Shown here: one piece after another, positions 34,215 to 43,478 of the stretch
Numbering within the stretch: position 1 is the stretch's first letter
How the letters are laid out: each line of letters opens with the position of its first letter
NCBI GenBank assembly: GCA_028287305.1
Contig: JAQBPX010000027.1
Span: 62,001 to 126,000 of the forward strand
Origin: Gemmatimonadota bacterium
GTDB lineage: Bacteria; Gemmatimonadota; Gemmatimonadetes; Gemmatimonadales; Gemmatimonadaceae
DNA: 64,000 bases
Reading direction: 5' to 3'
Notes under the pieces: model-generated
What the model was told of the DNA's origin: nothing
The model's input: only the letters and a program-made list of their open reading frames with translations
Databases searched by the model: none
Program-made: the position numbers and the translations under genes

Positions 34215-36308
34215 GTGAGCACCCGCAAGCAGGCGGCGCCGCAGCGCCTCTTCCTCGATACGCCAGTCACGTACCTCAAGGGCGTCGGGGAGTATCGCGC
34301 GAACCTGCTTCGCAAGCTGAACGTCATCACCGCGGGCGACCTGCTCTACCACATCCCGCATCGCTACGAGGACGCGAGCACCGTGGCGCCGATCGCCACC
34401 CTCGAGCCGGGGATGCAGGGCACCGTGATCGGCCGCGTGATCTCGAAGGGCGTGCTCCCCACCCGAAAGGGGCTGCGCATCTTCCAGGCAGTGCTGCGCG
34501 ACCAGAGCGGGCTGATCGAGGTCTCGTGGCCGGGACAGCCCTACCTCGATCGCAGCATCCAGAAGGACGACGTGCTGCTCGTGTCGGGCCTCGTGCGCTT
34601 CTTCCACGGCCGCCAGCTCCAGCCGCGCGAGTTCATCAACCTCGGCAGCGAGGAGACGGGCGACATGCGCGGTCGCGTGCTCTCCGTGTATCCCGCCACC
34701 GAGGGCCTCTCGGCCAAGGTGATCCGCGGGATCATCGAGCAGCACCTCGACACGATCCTCCCGGTGGTGAACGAGTACCTCACCCCCGACGTGCTCGAGG
34801 GCGCCGGCGTGCCGGGCATTCGCGACGCGCTCCGCATGGTGCATCGGCCTGCGTCACTGGCCGAGGCCATGCAGGGCCGCTCGCGCCTCGCCTTCGAGGA
34901 GCTGTTCTTCGTGCACCTGCTCCACCAGCGCGCCAAGTCGCTGGCCCGCGAGACCCGTCGGGGCATCAGCTTCACCAACAGGCGCACGCTCACCACGCCG
35001 CTGCGGGAGTCGCTCCCGTACGAGCTCACCGGCGCGCAGGTGCGCACGCTGCGCGAGATCTTTGCGGACATGTGCAGCGACCGCCGCATGCATCGCCTGC
35101 TCCAGGGCGACGTCGGCAGTGGCAAGACGATCGTCGCCCTCTTCGCGGCGCTGCTCGCGATCGAGAACGGCTACCAGGCCGCGATCATGGTGCCCACCGA
35201 GCTGCTGGCCGAGCAGCACGTGCTCACCATGACGAAGCTGCTCGCACCCTTCGGCATCGCGCCCGTGCTGCTCACCGGCAGCCTGCCGGCGAAGGAGCGC
35301 AGGCGCATCGCCGCATTGCTGGCGGCTGGGGAGCCGACGCTCGTGATCGGGACGCACGCGCTGGTGCAGCAGGCCACCGCATTCGCGAAGCTCGGCTTCG
35401 TGGCGATCGATGAGCAGCACCGCTTCGGGGTGGAACAGCGCAAGGCGCTCGCGGCCAAGGGCGAGATGCCCGACGTCCTGCTCATGACTGCCACGCCGAT
35501 CCCGCGCTCGCTCGCGCTCACGCTCTACGGTGACCTGGACCTCAGCCTCATCGACGAGCGTCCGCCCGGCCGGCAGCCGATCACCACCGGCATGCGTCGC
35601 GAGAGCGCGCGCACGAAGGTGTTCGCGTTCATCGAGGCGCAGGTGGCCGAGGGGCGGCAGGCGTACGTGGTGTATCCGGTGATCGAGGAATCGGAGAAGA
35701 CCGACCTCAAGGCCGCCACCACCATGTTCGAGCTCCTCTCCACGGGATACTTTCCGGGACGCCATGTCGCGCTGCTCCACGGAAGGATTCCCGCCGACGA
35801 GCGCGACGACATCATGCGTCGCTTTCGTGACGGGCAGGTGGACGTGCTGGTGGCCACCACGGTGATCGAAGTCGGCATCGACGTGCCCAACGCCAGCGTG
35901 ATGCTGATCGAGCACCCCGAGCGCTTCGGGCTCTCGCAGCTGCACCAGCTCCGGGGACGCGTGGGCCGCGGCGCCGCGCAGAGTTTCTGCATCCTCCTGG
36001 GCGACGTGTCGCCGGAGGCGGGCGAGCGCCTGAAGATCTTCTGCGACACCGAGGATGGCTTCGAGATCGCGCGGGCCGACCTGCAGATGCGCGGCATGGG
36101 TGACCTGTTCGGTGAGCGGCAGAGCGGCGTGCCCACCTTTCGCGTGGCTGACCCGCTGCGCGACGAGGAGCTCAGCGAGCGCGCACGCGCCGCCGCCGAG
36201 CGCATCCTGGCGAGCGACGCCGACCTCACCCAGGCGGCGCACGCCGGCCTCCGCCGCGTGATCGGTGAGCGCTATGCCCGGTCGATGGAGCTGTTCAGGG
36301 TGGGCTAA
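34215..36308 (+). CDS. recG: ATP-dependent DNA helicase RecG
   Basis: A 697-aa helicase that reverses stalled replication forks and processes Holliday junctions. The N-terminal wedge/OB domain starts with VTYLKGVGEYRANLLRKL. The superfamily 2 motor has GDVGSGKTIVALFAALL (motif I), AIDEQHRFGV (DEQH box), TATPIPRSLALTLYGDLD, ATTVIEVGIDVPNAS and QLHQLRGRVGRGA (motif VI). The GTG lies 24 nt after ftsY. The C-terminus includes the usual MRGMGDLFGERQSG segment. Confidence 0.97.
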   Translation: MSTRKQAAPQRLFLDTPVTYLKGVGEYRANLLRKLNVITAGDLLYHIPHRYEDASTVAPIATLEPGMQGTVIGRVISKGVLPTRKGLRIFQAVLRDQSGLIEVSWPGQPYLDRSIQKDDVLLVSGLVRFFHGRQLQPREFINLGSEETGDMRGRVLSVYPATEGLSAKVIRGIIEQHLDTILPVVNEYLTPDVLEGAGVPGIRDALRMVHRPASLAEAMQGRSRLAFEELFFVHLLHQRAKSLARETRRGISFTNRRTLTTPLRESLPYELTGAQVRTLREIFADMCSDRRMHRLLQGDVGSGKTIVALFAALLAIENGYQAAIMVPTELLAEQHVLTMTKLLAPFGIAPVLLTGSLPAKERRRIAALLAAGEPTLVIGTHALVQQATAFAKLGFVAIDEQHRFGVEQRKALAAKGEMPDVLLMTATPIPRSLALTLYGDLDLSLIDERPPGRQPITTGMRRESARTKVFAFIEAQVAEGRQAYVVYPVIEESEKTDLKAATTMFELLSTGYFPGRHVALLHGRIPADERDDIMRRFRDGQVDVLVATTVIEVGIDVPNASVMLIEHPERFGLSQLHQLRGRVGRGAAQSFCILLGDVSPEAGERLKIFCDTEDGFEIARADLQMRGMGDLFGERQSGVPTFRVADPLRDEELSERARAAAERILASDADLTQAAHAGLRRVIGERYARSMELFRVG

Positions 36309-36339
36309 TACTTCACGTACCCTGGCCACGCGCCGTTCA

Positions 36340-36927
36340 TCACCGAGCCGAGGGCGGCCTCGGCGACGCCAGTCGCTTCTTGATGCGCTCGAGCTCCTCG
36401 TTCGCCTTCGCCAGATCGTCCTTCAGCCGCGCGATCTCCGCTGACTGGTCCTTGCTGTCCTTCGCGCCCGTCGCGCCCGCTGCTCCCGCGACCGGTGCCG
36501 GGCTCGATCGTTCGAGCGACGTCTGGATGCGCGTGAGCGACTCCACCTGTGTCGCCAGCCGGCGCAGGGCGGTCGCCTCGTCGCGATGGAGCAGCGGTTC
36601 GCCAGGCGCCAGGTACGCGTCAAGCATCGAGCCGATGGTCGCTAGGCCCGCGGCGGGTGTCTCACCCTGCAGGTGCCAGAGCGCGCGCCAGTAGAGCGCC
36701 TCGCGCGCCTCGGAGGTCCGTGGATTGCGCGCCGCGAAGTCGCCGAGCAGCTGGTCTGCCCTGTCGAGTCGCCCCTCGCTCGCCGCGCGCTGCGCCGCGC
36801 TGAAGCTCGTGGCCCAGTCGCGCTGCGGCGTGGACAGCGTGCTGATGCCCACCGCCGGGTGGCATGCGCTCACGGACAGCGAACAGGCGACAGTCACCAC
36901 GACTGCAGCCACCCGAATCGCGCGCAT
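36340..36927 (-). CDS. Small coiled-coil lipoprotein paired with sensor kinase
   Basis: A 195-aa lipoprotein. The signal ends in LSVSAC with the lipidated Cys at residue 22. A short TPR-like region (AAQRAASEGRLDRADQLLGDF, SEAREALYWRAL) and a C-terminal coiled coil (AEIARLKDDLAKANEELERI) follow. The start shares a base with the stop of the kinase gene upstream (TGATG), so they form one - strand operon. The arrangement recalls the QseE (GlrK) kinase-QseG lipoprotein pair of enterobacteria; that comparison rests on layout, not alignment. Confidence 0.75.
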   Translation of the reverse strand: MRAIRVAAVVVTVACSLSVSACHPAVGISTLSTPQRDWATSFSAAQRAASEGRLDRADQLLGDFAARNPRTSEAREALYWRALWHLQGETPAAGLATIGSMLDAYLAPGEPLLHRDEATALRRLATQVESLTRIQTSLERSSPAPVAGAAGATGAKDSKDQSAEIARLKDDLAKANEELERIKKRLASPRPPSAR

Positions 36928-38420
36928 CAGGCGACCCCCGCCGTGACCGCGCGCATGGTCGCCGACTTCCGGCGCGCGCTCGCAAGGGGCAGCGAGATGG
37001 AGAACGTGGTTCCTTCGCCCGGCGTGCTTTCCACGGTGATCGTCCCCTTGTGTGCCTCCACCAGCTGGCGCGTGATCGCGAGTCCCAGCCCCGTGCCCTT
37101 GGCCGCCGCCTGCTTCTGGTTGTCGGCCTGGTAGAACTTCTCGAAGATACGCGGCAGCTGCTCGGGAGAGATCCCCGCCCCCGTGTCACGCACGTCCATT
37201 CGCACGCAGTCGTCGCCGTGGTGCACGCACAGCTCCACGCTGCCGCCCCTGGGCGTGAACTTGAACGCGTTGCTGAGCAGGTTTCCCACCACCTCGCTGA
37301 TCCGGTCGCGATCCCACTGCACCGTGGCCGGCAGTTCCTCGTCTCGCGAGACCATGAAGCGGATGGACCGCTGCATCGCCAGCACCTGGAATCCCGCCTC
37401 GAGCTCGTCGAGGAACTCGGACAGGTTCATCGTCCTGGGGTCCAGCTTGTCGCCTCCCGCCTCGAACCGGCTCACGTCCAGCAATTGCTTGGTGAGTCGG
37501 CCGAGGGAAGCCGCCTGCGTCTCGAGGGTGCGCACCACGTCCAGCTGCTTGTCGGGCATCGGGCCGTAGACACCCTCCTCGAGCAGCGCGAGGTACCCCA
37601 TGATCACGTTGATCGGCGTCTTCAGCTCGTGGCTCGCCACCGACACGAACTCGGCCTTGAGCTTGTCGAGCTCGGACAGCTGTCGCGTCATCTCCTCGAA
37701 GCCGCGCGCGAGCGTGCCGAATTCGTCGCTGCGGCTGGCGCCGATCGCCAGCTTGTGATCCAGGTCGCCCTCGGCCACGGCGCGCATGCCGTCGGCGAGC
37801 GCGACCACCGGCCGGTTGATCGCGCGCGTGAGCAGCCACGCGATCACCGCGGCGCCGAGCATCGCCAGCGCAAGCGCCGCGAGCGAGATGCGTCGCGTGT
37901 CGGACAGGGCAGCGTCGGCGTCGAGCACGCGCGCGCGCGTACGCTCACTGAGCGTGCGCTCGGCGCGGCTGACGTTGCGCTCGGCCAGTGCAATGGCCGG
38001 CAGCATCTGCTGCGTGGACAGCGACTCGGCCGCCGCGCCGTGTCCGCTCGTGGCCGTGGAATATTCGGGGTCCACCGTGGCGTCCACTCGCTGCACGGAG
38101 GCGCGAATGCTGTCGGCCTCCCCGTCGAGCCCGAGCTTCTTGAGCGAGTCGGTGATCGCCAGCACGCGCGCGGCCTGCTCGTGCATGGCGTCGCGGCTCG
38201 CCGGCTCGCGTACGAAGAGGAGGGCGGTCTCCCGCTGTCGCACTTCGCCGAGCGCGTCGCGGAGGCGGCCGAGCAGGAGCGAAGCGGCCAGCTCCCCATC
38301 GCGAAAGGCCCGGGCATCGCGCTGCATCACGTGCATCGCATTGAGCGCGACCACGAGCGGCACCACGAGCACCAGGACGATCGTGGCGAGGCTGGCCACG
38401 AGCCGCGAGCGGAGGGTCAT
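36927..38420 (-). CDS. Membrane sensor histidine kinase (HAMP, HisKA)
   Basis: A 497-aa kinase. A first transmembrane helix (about 8-29), a helical periplasmic sensor of about 150 residues (four-helix-bundle style) and a second helix (about 182-200) lead to a HAMP domain (NRPVVALADGMRAVAEGDLDH). The HisKA domain has SHELKTPINVIMGYL and the ATPase domain NLLSNAFKFT (N box), DTGAGISPEQLPRIFEKFYQ (G1) and KGTGLGLAI (G2). No response regulator lies next to it; the lipoprotein gene overlaps its 3' end. A - strand promoter with TTGCAA/TAAACC-like elements is possible upstream but weak. Confidence 0.9.
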   Translation of the reverse strand: MTLRSRLVASLATIVLVLVVPLVVALNAMHVMQRDARAFRDGELAASLLLGRLRDALGEVRQRETALLFVREPASRDAMHEQAARVLAITDSLKKLGLDGEADSIRASVQRVDATVDPEYSTATSGHGAAAESLSTQQMLPAIALAERNVSRAERTLSERTRARVLDADAALSDTRRISLAALALAMLGAAVIAWLLTRAINRPVVALADGMRAVAEGDLDHKLAIGASRSDEFGTLARGFEEMTRQLSELDKLKAEFVSVASHELKTPINVIMGYLALLEEGVYGPMPDKQLDVVRTLETQAASLGRLTKQLLDVSRFEAGGDKLDPRTMNLSEFLDELEAGFQVLAMQRSIRFMVSRDEELPATVQWDRDRISEVVGNLLSNAFKFTPRGGSVELCVHHGDDCVRMDVRDTGAGISPEQLPRIFEKFYQADNQKQAAAKGTGLGLAITRQLVEAHKGTITVESTPGEGTTFSISLPLASARRKSATMRAVTAGVA

Positions 38421-38508
38421 GAGGGGGCTGGGCGGGACGAGATCACGGTACGGTTTACTCTTGCAAGGCAGAGGCCGCAGGGGTGGAGGGGTTCACCTGC
38501 GCGGCCGA

Positions 38509-38540
38509 TTGCAGTAGCGTTCCCCCAAGCAGCTTAACCT
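38509..38540 (+). promoter_or_regulatory. Promoter for asnS
   Basis: -35 TTGCAG (38509-38514), then -10 CTTAAC or TAACCT (38533-38540) with an 18-20 nt spacer. The asnS ATG is 20 nt further on, giving a short leader with no Shine-Dalgarno sequence. Confidence 0.45.
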
Positions 38541-38560
38541 CCTTTGCCCGTTGAGTTTCC

Positions 38561-39868
38561 ATGGATCAGTCCAGTCCGGCGCCTCGCATCTCCGAGCTTC
38601 ACGATCACGCCGGCCAGCCCGTGGTCGTGCGAGGGTGGGTGACCCACGTTCGCTCGTCAGGCAAGGTGGCCTTCGCGGTGATCCGTGACGGAACAGGAGT
38701 TTGCCAGGCCGTTTTCGTGAAGAGCGTGGTGCCGCCGGAGGTCTGGGAGCGCTTTGGCCAGCTCACCACGGAGGCCTCCGTGCTCGTGACGGGCATCCCC
38801 AAGCCCGAACCGCGCGCCCCTGGTGGGTTCGACCTCCAGGTGTCGGACCTCGTGATTCACGGCGAGAGTCCCACGGACTATCCGATCCAGCCCAAGGAGC
38901 ACGGCGTCGACCACCTCCTCGACAACCGGCACCTGTGGCTGCGCAGCCCGCGCCAGCGCGCGATCTTCGTGATCCGGAACGAGATCGAGCAGGCGGTGCA
39001 CGACTTCTACTACCAGCGTGGCTTCCTGCGGGTGGACACCCCGCTCCTCACCGCTGCGATCGGTGAGCGCGCCGGCCTCTTCGAGACCGAGTATTTCGAG
39101 GAAGGGAAGGCATACCTCGCGCAGACCGGGCAGCTCTACGGCGAGGCTGCCGCCGCCGCGTTCGGGAAGATCTACACCTTCGGCCCCACCTTCCGCGCGG
39201 AGAAGTCCAAGACCCGGCGCCACCTCACCGAATTCTGGATGATCGAGCCCGAGGTCGCCTGGAACGACTCGGCCGACAACATGCGGCTGCAGGAGGACTT
39301 CGTCGCGTACCTGGTGCAGCGCGTCCTCGAAAAGTGCCGCCCGCAGCTGGCGGAGCTCGAGCGTGACGTCGCGAAGCTCGAGAAGGTGACGGTGCCCTTC
39401 GTGCGCATCGACTACACCGACGCGGTGGCCACGCTGCAGTCGAAGGGCAGCGACGTGAAGTGGGGCGACGACCTGGGCGCCGAGGACGAGGCGCTGCTCG
39501 TGGAGGATTACGAGAAGCCGGTGTTCGTGATGAACTACCCGAAGGAGGCGAAAGCCTTCTACATGAAGGAGAATCCCGCCGATCCGCGCACGGTGCTCTG
39601 CGATGACCTGCTCGCGCCCGAGGGCTATGGCGAGATCATCGGCGGCTCCCAGCGCGAGGACGACTACGAAAAAATGATCGCGCGAATCAAGGAAGAGGGG
39701 CTGCCACTCGATGCCTACGGGTGGTACATCGAGCTGCGGAAGTACGGCACCTTCGTGCACTCAGGCTTCGGCCTGGGCCTCGAGCGCACCGTGGCGTGGA
39801 TCTGCGGCCTGCCGCACATCCGCGAGGCGATCGCGTTTCCGCGGATGATGCACAGGTTGCGCCCGTAA
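38561..39868 (+). CDS. asnS: Asparaginyl-tRNA synthetase
   Basis: A 435-aa class IIb synthetase. The N-terminal OB-fold (residues about 8-110, GQPVVVRGWVTHVRSSGKVAFAVIRDGTG) binds the anticodon. The catalytic core has FLRVDTPLLT (motif 1 region), FGPTFRAEKSKTRRHLTEFWMIEPE (motif 2) and HSGFGLGLERTVAWICGL (motif 3). Length and the asparaginyl-type RAEKSKTRRHLTEFW segment favour AsnRS over AspRS. It is monocistronic, and the stop is followed by tandem heptamers and a hairpin. Confidence 0.95.
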   Translation: MDQSSPAPRISELHDHAGQPVVVRGWVTHVRSSGKVAFAVIRDGTGVCQAVFVKSVVPPEVWERFGQLTTEASVLVTGIPKPEPRAPGGFDLQVSDLVIHGESPTDYPIQPKEHGVDHLLDNRHLWLRSPRQRAIFVIRNEIEQAVHDFYYQRGFLRVDTPLLTAAIGERAGLFETEYFEEGKAYLAQTGQLYGEAAAAAFGKIYTFGPTFRAEKSKTRRHLTEFWMIEPEVAWNDSADNMRLQEDFVAYLVQRVLEKCRPQLAELERDVAKLEKVTVPFVRIDYTDAVATLQSKGSDVKWGDDLGAEDEALLVEDYEKPVFVMNYPKEAKAFYMKENPADPRTVLCDDLLAPEGYGEIIGGSQREDDYEKMIARIKEEGLPLDAYGWYIELRKYGTFVHSGFGLGLERTVAWICGLPHIREAIAFPRMMHRLRP

Positions 39869-39871
39869 GGC

Positions 39872-39931
39872 GCGGCGTGCGGTGTGCGGCGTGCGGCGTG
39901 CGGCGTGCGGAACTGCAGCTGCAGTCCGCAC
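39872..39931 (+). repeat. Tandem GCGGCGT heptamers and inverted repeat between asnS and mazG
   Basis: From 39872 to 39910 there are 5.6 head-to-tail copies of GCGGCGT (the second is GCGGTGT). The last runs into an inverted repeat: GTGCGGAACTGCAG (39905-39918) against CTGCAGTCCGCAC (39919-39931), pairing with a single bulged A and containing the palindrome CTGCAGCTGCAG. It lies between convergent genes and may act as a transcription block without a T run. Confidence 0.75.
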
Positions 39932-39934
39932 ACC

Positions 39935-40717
39935 TCAAACCTCACCTCGTTTTACTTCGTCCCACACCGCATCCAGCTCCTCCAGCGAGGCCTCGCCCAG
40001 CGCGAGGCCTCGCTCCTTCGCGCGACGCTCCACTTCCGAGAAGCGGCGCGTGAATTTCGCGTTCGCCTTGTCGAGCGCCAGGCTCGGATGCACGCCCGCC
40101 TTGCGGCACACGTTCACCACCGCGAACAGCAGGTCGCCCAGCTCGCCTTCCAGCGCGGCATGTGCGCCGTCGTAGCTCGGTCCCGCACCGGGAGCGCGCG
40201 GCGGCTGCTTGGCGAGCTCCTCGCGCACCTCGTCAAGCTCCTCCGCCACCTTCTCGATCGGGCCCGCGACATCCGGCCAGTCGAAGCCGACTCCGGCTGC
40301 GCGGTCCTGCAGCCGGAATGCGCGGTGCAGTGAGGGCAGCTCGAGCGGCAGTCCATCCACGATGCTCTCCCGCTTCTTCGCCTTCTGCTTCTCCCACGGC
40401 ACTCGTTCACCGTTTCCGTACAAGTGCGGGTGCCGGCGCTCCATCTTGGAAATGAAGCCGGCCACCACGTCGTGGAAGCCGAAGGCGCCGCGCTCCTCCG
40501 CCACCACCGAGTGAAAGAGCACCTGCAGCAGCAGGTCGCCCAGTTCCTCGCGCAGCAGCGTGTCGTCGCCGGCCTTGAGGGCGTCGTCCACCTCGTGCGC
40601 CTCTTCCACCAGGTAGGGGCGCAGCGACTCATGGGTCTGCGCGGCGTCCCACTCGCAGCGGGACCGGAGGTCACGCATCAGCGCCAGCGCATCATCAAGG
40701 GCGGGCTTATCTTGCAT
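39935..40717 (-). CDS. mazG: Nucleoside triphosphate pyrophosphohydrolase MazG
   Basis: A 260-aa enzyme hydrolysing (d)NTPs to monophosphates and pyrophosphate. Two MazG modules are visible: LVEEAHEVDDAL with REELGDLLLQVLFHS, and VAEELDEVREEL with EGELGDLLFAVVNV. These are EExxD-type metal sites. The HPHLYG and W-KQKAKK segments are typical of full-length MazG. The ATG at 40717 is chosen because a promoter ends 5 nt before it; the frame stays open further upstream but without conserved sequence. Confidence 0.93.
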   Translation of the reverse strand: MQDKPALDDALALMRDLRSRCEWDAAQTHESLRPYLVEEAHEVDDALKAGDDTLLREELGDLLLQVLFHSVVAEERGAFGFHDVVAGFISKMERRHPHLYGNGERVPWEKQKAKKRESIVDGLPLELPSLHRAFRLQDRAAGVGFDWPDVAGPIEKVAEELDEVREELAKQPPRAPGAGPSYDGAHAALEGELGDLLFAVVNVCRKAGVHPSLALDKANAKFTRRFSEVERRAKERGLALGEASLEELDAVWDEVKRGEV

Positions 40718-40722
40718 GGCGA

Positions 40723-40752
40723 ATGCTACCCGTCTCGCGCTTCGTGAGTCAA
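40723..40752 (-). promoter_or_regulatory. Leaderless promoter for mazG
   Basis: On the - strand: -35 TTGACT (40747-40752), 18-nt spacer, -10 TAGCAT (40723-40728), 5 nt to the ATG at 40717. It overlaps the region where alr starts on the other strand. Confidence 0.7.
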
Positions 40753-40763
40753 TGCGATCCCTG

Positions 40764-41849
40764 ATGACGCGCGCCTGGGTCGGAGTCGACCTGGGCGCGC
40801 TGCTGCAGAACGCACGCGCCGTGCAGGTCGCGGCCGGCGTGCCGCTGCTTCCCATGATCAAGGCAGACGCCTACGGCCTGGGCGCGCTGCGCGTCGCGCA
40901 CGCACTGGAGTCGCTCGACCCGTGGGGATTCGGCGTCGCCACCGTGGAGGAGGGGATGGAGCTGCGCCACGCCGGCTTCAAGCGGCCCATCGTGGTCTTC
41001 ACCCCACTGCTCGGCTATGACTTCGACGCCGCGCGCCGCGCCGACCTGCGGCCGTCGCTCGGCTCGATCGACGCGGTGCATCGCTGGAATGGCAATGGCG
41101 CCTGGCACCTTCCGGTCGACACCGGCATGAGCCGCTCGGGCGTGAAGTGGAGCGAGGTGAGCGCCATGCGCGAGGTGCTCGAGCGCTGGCCCCCGGAAGG
41201 CGCCTTTACGCACTTCCACTCCGCCGAGCGCGAGGACGGCTCGCGCGACGAGCAGGAGCGCCGCTTCGAGCATGCGCTTTCGCAGATGCCGGTGCGCCCG
41301 CCGCTCGTGCACGCCGAGAATTCATCGGCCCTCGAGAATCGCCAGCCGTCTCGCTACACGCTCGCGAGGCCGGGCATCTTCCTCTACGGCGTGAGCACCG
41401 GCGAGAAATCCACCATGCAGCCCGCGCCGGTAGCCTCGCTGCATGCGCGCGTGGTGGAGGTGCGCTCGCTCGCCGTGGGCGATTCCGTGAGCTACGACGC
41501 CACATGGAGGGCCGAGCGCGCGTCGCGCATCGCGACCGTGGCCGTGGGCTATGGCGACGGATATCGCCGGGCGCTCTCCAACTGCGGCGTCGCCCTGCTG
41601 CGCGACCAGCGCATCCGCGTGGTGGGGAACGTGACGATGGACATGACGATGCTCGACGTCACCGACGTCGACTGCAGCATGGGCGACGTGGTGACCCTGC
41701 TCGGCGTGGATGCGCGCGAGGTGCTCACGGTGGCGGACGTCGCGCGCGCCGGTGGCCTGTCACCCTATGAGCTGCTCACCGGGCTGCGCGGCCGCCTGCC
41801 GCGCCGATTCCGCGACGCCGACGACGACGACTCACCGGAGACCGCATGA
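40764..41849 (+). CDS. alr: Alanine racemase
   Basis: A 361-aa PLP enzyme that makes D-alanine for peptidoglycan. The start chosen (MTRAWVGVDLGALLQNARAV) gives the standard family N-terminus; in-frame ATGs at 40752 and 40716 are alternatives. Catalytic Lys33 lies in PMIKADAYGLG and the catalytic Tyr near VSYDATWRAE. AVGYGDGYRR and VVGNVTMDMTMLDV bind cofactor. The stop overlaps deoB (ATGA). It feeds D-Ala to the MurF step through a Ddl that is not in the window. Confidence 0.94.
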   Translation: MTRAWVGVDLGALLQNARAVQVAAGVPLLPMIKADAYGLGALRVAHALESLDPWGFGVATVEEGMELRHAGFKRPIVVFTPLLGYDFDAARRADLRPSLGSIDAVHRWNGNGAWHLPVDTGMSRSGVKWSEVSAMREVLERWPPEGAFTHFHSAEREDGSRDEQERRFEHALSQMPVRPPLVHAENSSALENRQPSRYTLARPGIFLYGVSTGEKSTMQPAPVASLHARVVEVRSLAVGDSVSYDATWRAERASRIATVAVGYGDGYRRALSNCGVALLRDQRIRVVGNVTMDMTMLDVTDVDCSMGDVVTLLGVDAREVLTVADVARAGGLSPYELLTGLRGRLPRRFRDADDDDSPETA

Positions 41850-43015
41850 CGCGACGCGCGGCGATCATCGTGCTGGACGGAGTGGGGATTGGCGCAGCGC
41901 CGGACGCCGCGACCTACGGCGACGTGGGCAGCGACACGCTGGGCAACGTCGCCCGCGCGGTGGGCGGGCTGGCGCTCCCCAACCTCGGGAAGCTCGGACT
42001 CGGCAACATCGCTCCGCTGCAGGGCGTTCCGCCGCGCCCCCACGCCACGGGCGCGTGGGGTCGGCTGGTGCCGAAGTCCGCCGGGAAGGACAGCACCACC
42101 GGGCACTGGGAGATCTGCGGCGTCCACCTGGAGAAGCCCTTTCCCACGTATCCGCACGGCTTCCCTCCCGAGGTGATCGCCGGGTTCGAGCAGCGCACCG
42201 GGCGGGCCGTGATCGGGAACGTCGTGGCTAGCGGAACGGCCGTGCTCGAACAGTTCGGGGAGGAGCACCAGCGGACGGGCGCCTGGATCGTGTATACCAG
42301 CGCCGATTCCGTGTTCCAGGTGGCCGCGCACGAGCAGGTGGTCCCGCTCGAGGAGCTGTATCGCGCCTGCGAAGCCGCCAGGGCGATGCTCATCCCTCCC
42401 AACGACGCGAGCCGGGTGATCGCCCGCCCCTTCCAGGGCTCGCCAGGCCACTGGGAGCGCACGAAGAACCGCCGCGATTACTCCATCACGCCGCCCGCCG
42501 AGACGCTGCTGGACGCCCTCCAGACCGCCGGGATCGACCGCGCCGGGGTGGGGAAGGTGGACGACCTCTTCGCCGGGCGGGGGATTTCCGCGCGCCATAC
42601 GGGGTCCAATGCGGAGGGTATCTCCGCGATCCTCAATTGGTTGCGCTCCAGCGCCAGTGGGTTCCTGTTCGTCAATCTGGTAGATTTCGACCAGCTCTTC
42701 GGGCACCGGAACGACGTTCCGGGGTTCCATGGGGCACTTCGGGAATTCGACGACGCGCTCCCATCCATCCTGGCCGCCGCCCGCGAGGACGACCTGCTCT
42801 TCATTACTGCCGACCACGGCAACGATCCGACGACTGCCTCCACCGATCACGCCCGCGAGTGCGTGCCGTTGCTCGCGTGTGGCGCACCAGTGCGGCCGGG
42901 GGACCTTGGAGCGCGATCCACCTTCTCCGACCTCGGAGCGACCGTGGCCGACTACCTCGGCATCGGGTTCCGCGGGCGCGGCACGTCGTTCCTTGCCGAG
43001 CTGGGCGCCCGATGA
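41846..43015 (+). CDS. deoB: Phosphopentomutase DeoB
   Basis: A 389-aa enzyme of the alkaline phosphatase superfamily interconverting (deoxy)ribose 1- and 5-phosphates in nucleoside salvage. Motifs: [15 protein letters not shown] (metal Asp), [15 protein letters not shown] (nucleophile Thr), [14 protein letters not shown] and [18 protein letters not shown] (metal ligands). It is coupled by 4-nt overlaps to alr upstream and cdd downstream, so salvage of nucleosides is its likely context. Confidence 0.96.
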   Translation: MTRRAAIIVLDGVGIGAAPDAATYGDVGSDTLGNVARAVGGLALPNLGKLGLGNIAPLQGVPPRPHATGAWGRLVPKSAGKDSTTGHWEICGVHLEKPFPTYPHGFPPEVIAGFEQRTGRAVIGNVVASGTAVLEQFGEEHQRTGAWIVYTSADSVFQVAAHEQVVPLEELYRACEAARAMLIPPNDASRVIARPFQGSPGHWERTKNRRDYSITPPAETLLDALQTAGIDRAGVGKVDDLFAGRGISARHTGSNAEGISAILNWLRSSASGFLFVNLVDFDQLFGHRNDVPGFHGALREFDDALPSILAAAREDDLLFITADHGNDPTTASTDHARECVPLLACGAPVRPGDLGARSTFSDLGATVADYLGIGFRGRGTSFLAELGAR

Positions 43016-43437
43016 GCGATTCCGCCACCTCCACCGACCGCATGTCGGTCGTGCTTCGTGAACGCGCCACGGCCGCCATGGAGCGGGCCTACGCGCCGTA
43101 CTCGGGCTTTCGCGTTGGCGCGGCGCTGCTCGGGACAGACGGCAGCGTGACCGAGGGGTGCAACGTGGAGAACGCGTCCTATCCCGCCGGCATCTGCGCC
43201 GAGCGCGGCGCGGTGGCCGCGGCCGTGGCACGCGGCATTCGCTCCTTCGAGCAGATCGCCATCGTGACCGAAGCCGGGGATCCCACTCCCCCCTGCGGCA
43301 TCTGCCGCCAGGTGCTCGTGGAGTTCGCACCGCACCTCGTCATCATCAGCGCCACGCGTGGCGGCGACGAAGCGCGCTGGACGCTCGACGCGCTGCTGCC
43401 GAGCGCATTCACGCCCTCGTCGCTCGGCCGCACGTGA
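43012..43437 (+). CDS. cdd: Cytidine deaminase
   Basis: A 141-aa zinc deaminase converting (deoxy)cytidine to (deoxy)uridine. It has [15 protein letters not shown], the CAE zinc/catalytic motif in [12 protein letters not shown] and [13 protein letters not shown] with the two further zinc cysteines. The length is typical of the small homotetrameric class. The ATG overlaps the deoB stop, forming an alr-deoB-cdd unit. Confidence 0.96.
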   Translation: MSDSATSTDRMSVVLRERATAAMERAYAPYSGFRVGAALLGTDGSVTEGCNVENASYPAGICAERGAVAAAVARGIRSFEQIAIVTEAGDPTPPCGICRQVLVEFAPHLVIISATRGGDEARWTLDALLPSAFTPSSLGRT

Positions 43438-43478
43438 GCCTGGCGACTCGCTTCACCTTGCCCATACAACGAACCGGA

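Noticed and set aside
39872-39910. CRISPR-like repeat
   Set aside because: 7-nt tandem units without spacers; simple sequence only.
40716-40763. Alr start at 40716
   Set aside because: The extra 16 residues are not part of the family N-terminus and the region carries the mazG promoter; MTRAWVGVDL at 40764 is the usual start.
41766-43330. 521-codon - strand frame opposite deoB and cdd
   Set aside because: Shadow of two enzymes with complete metal-binding motifs.
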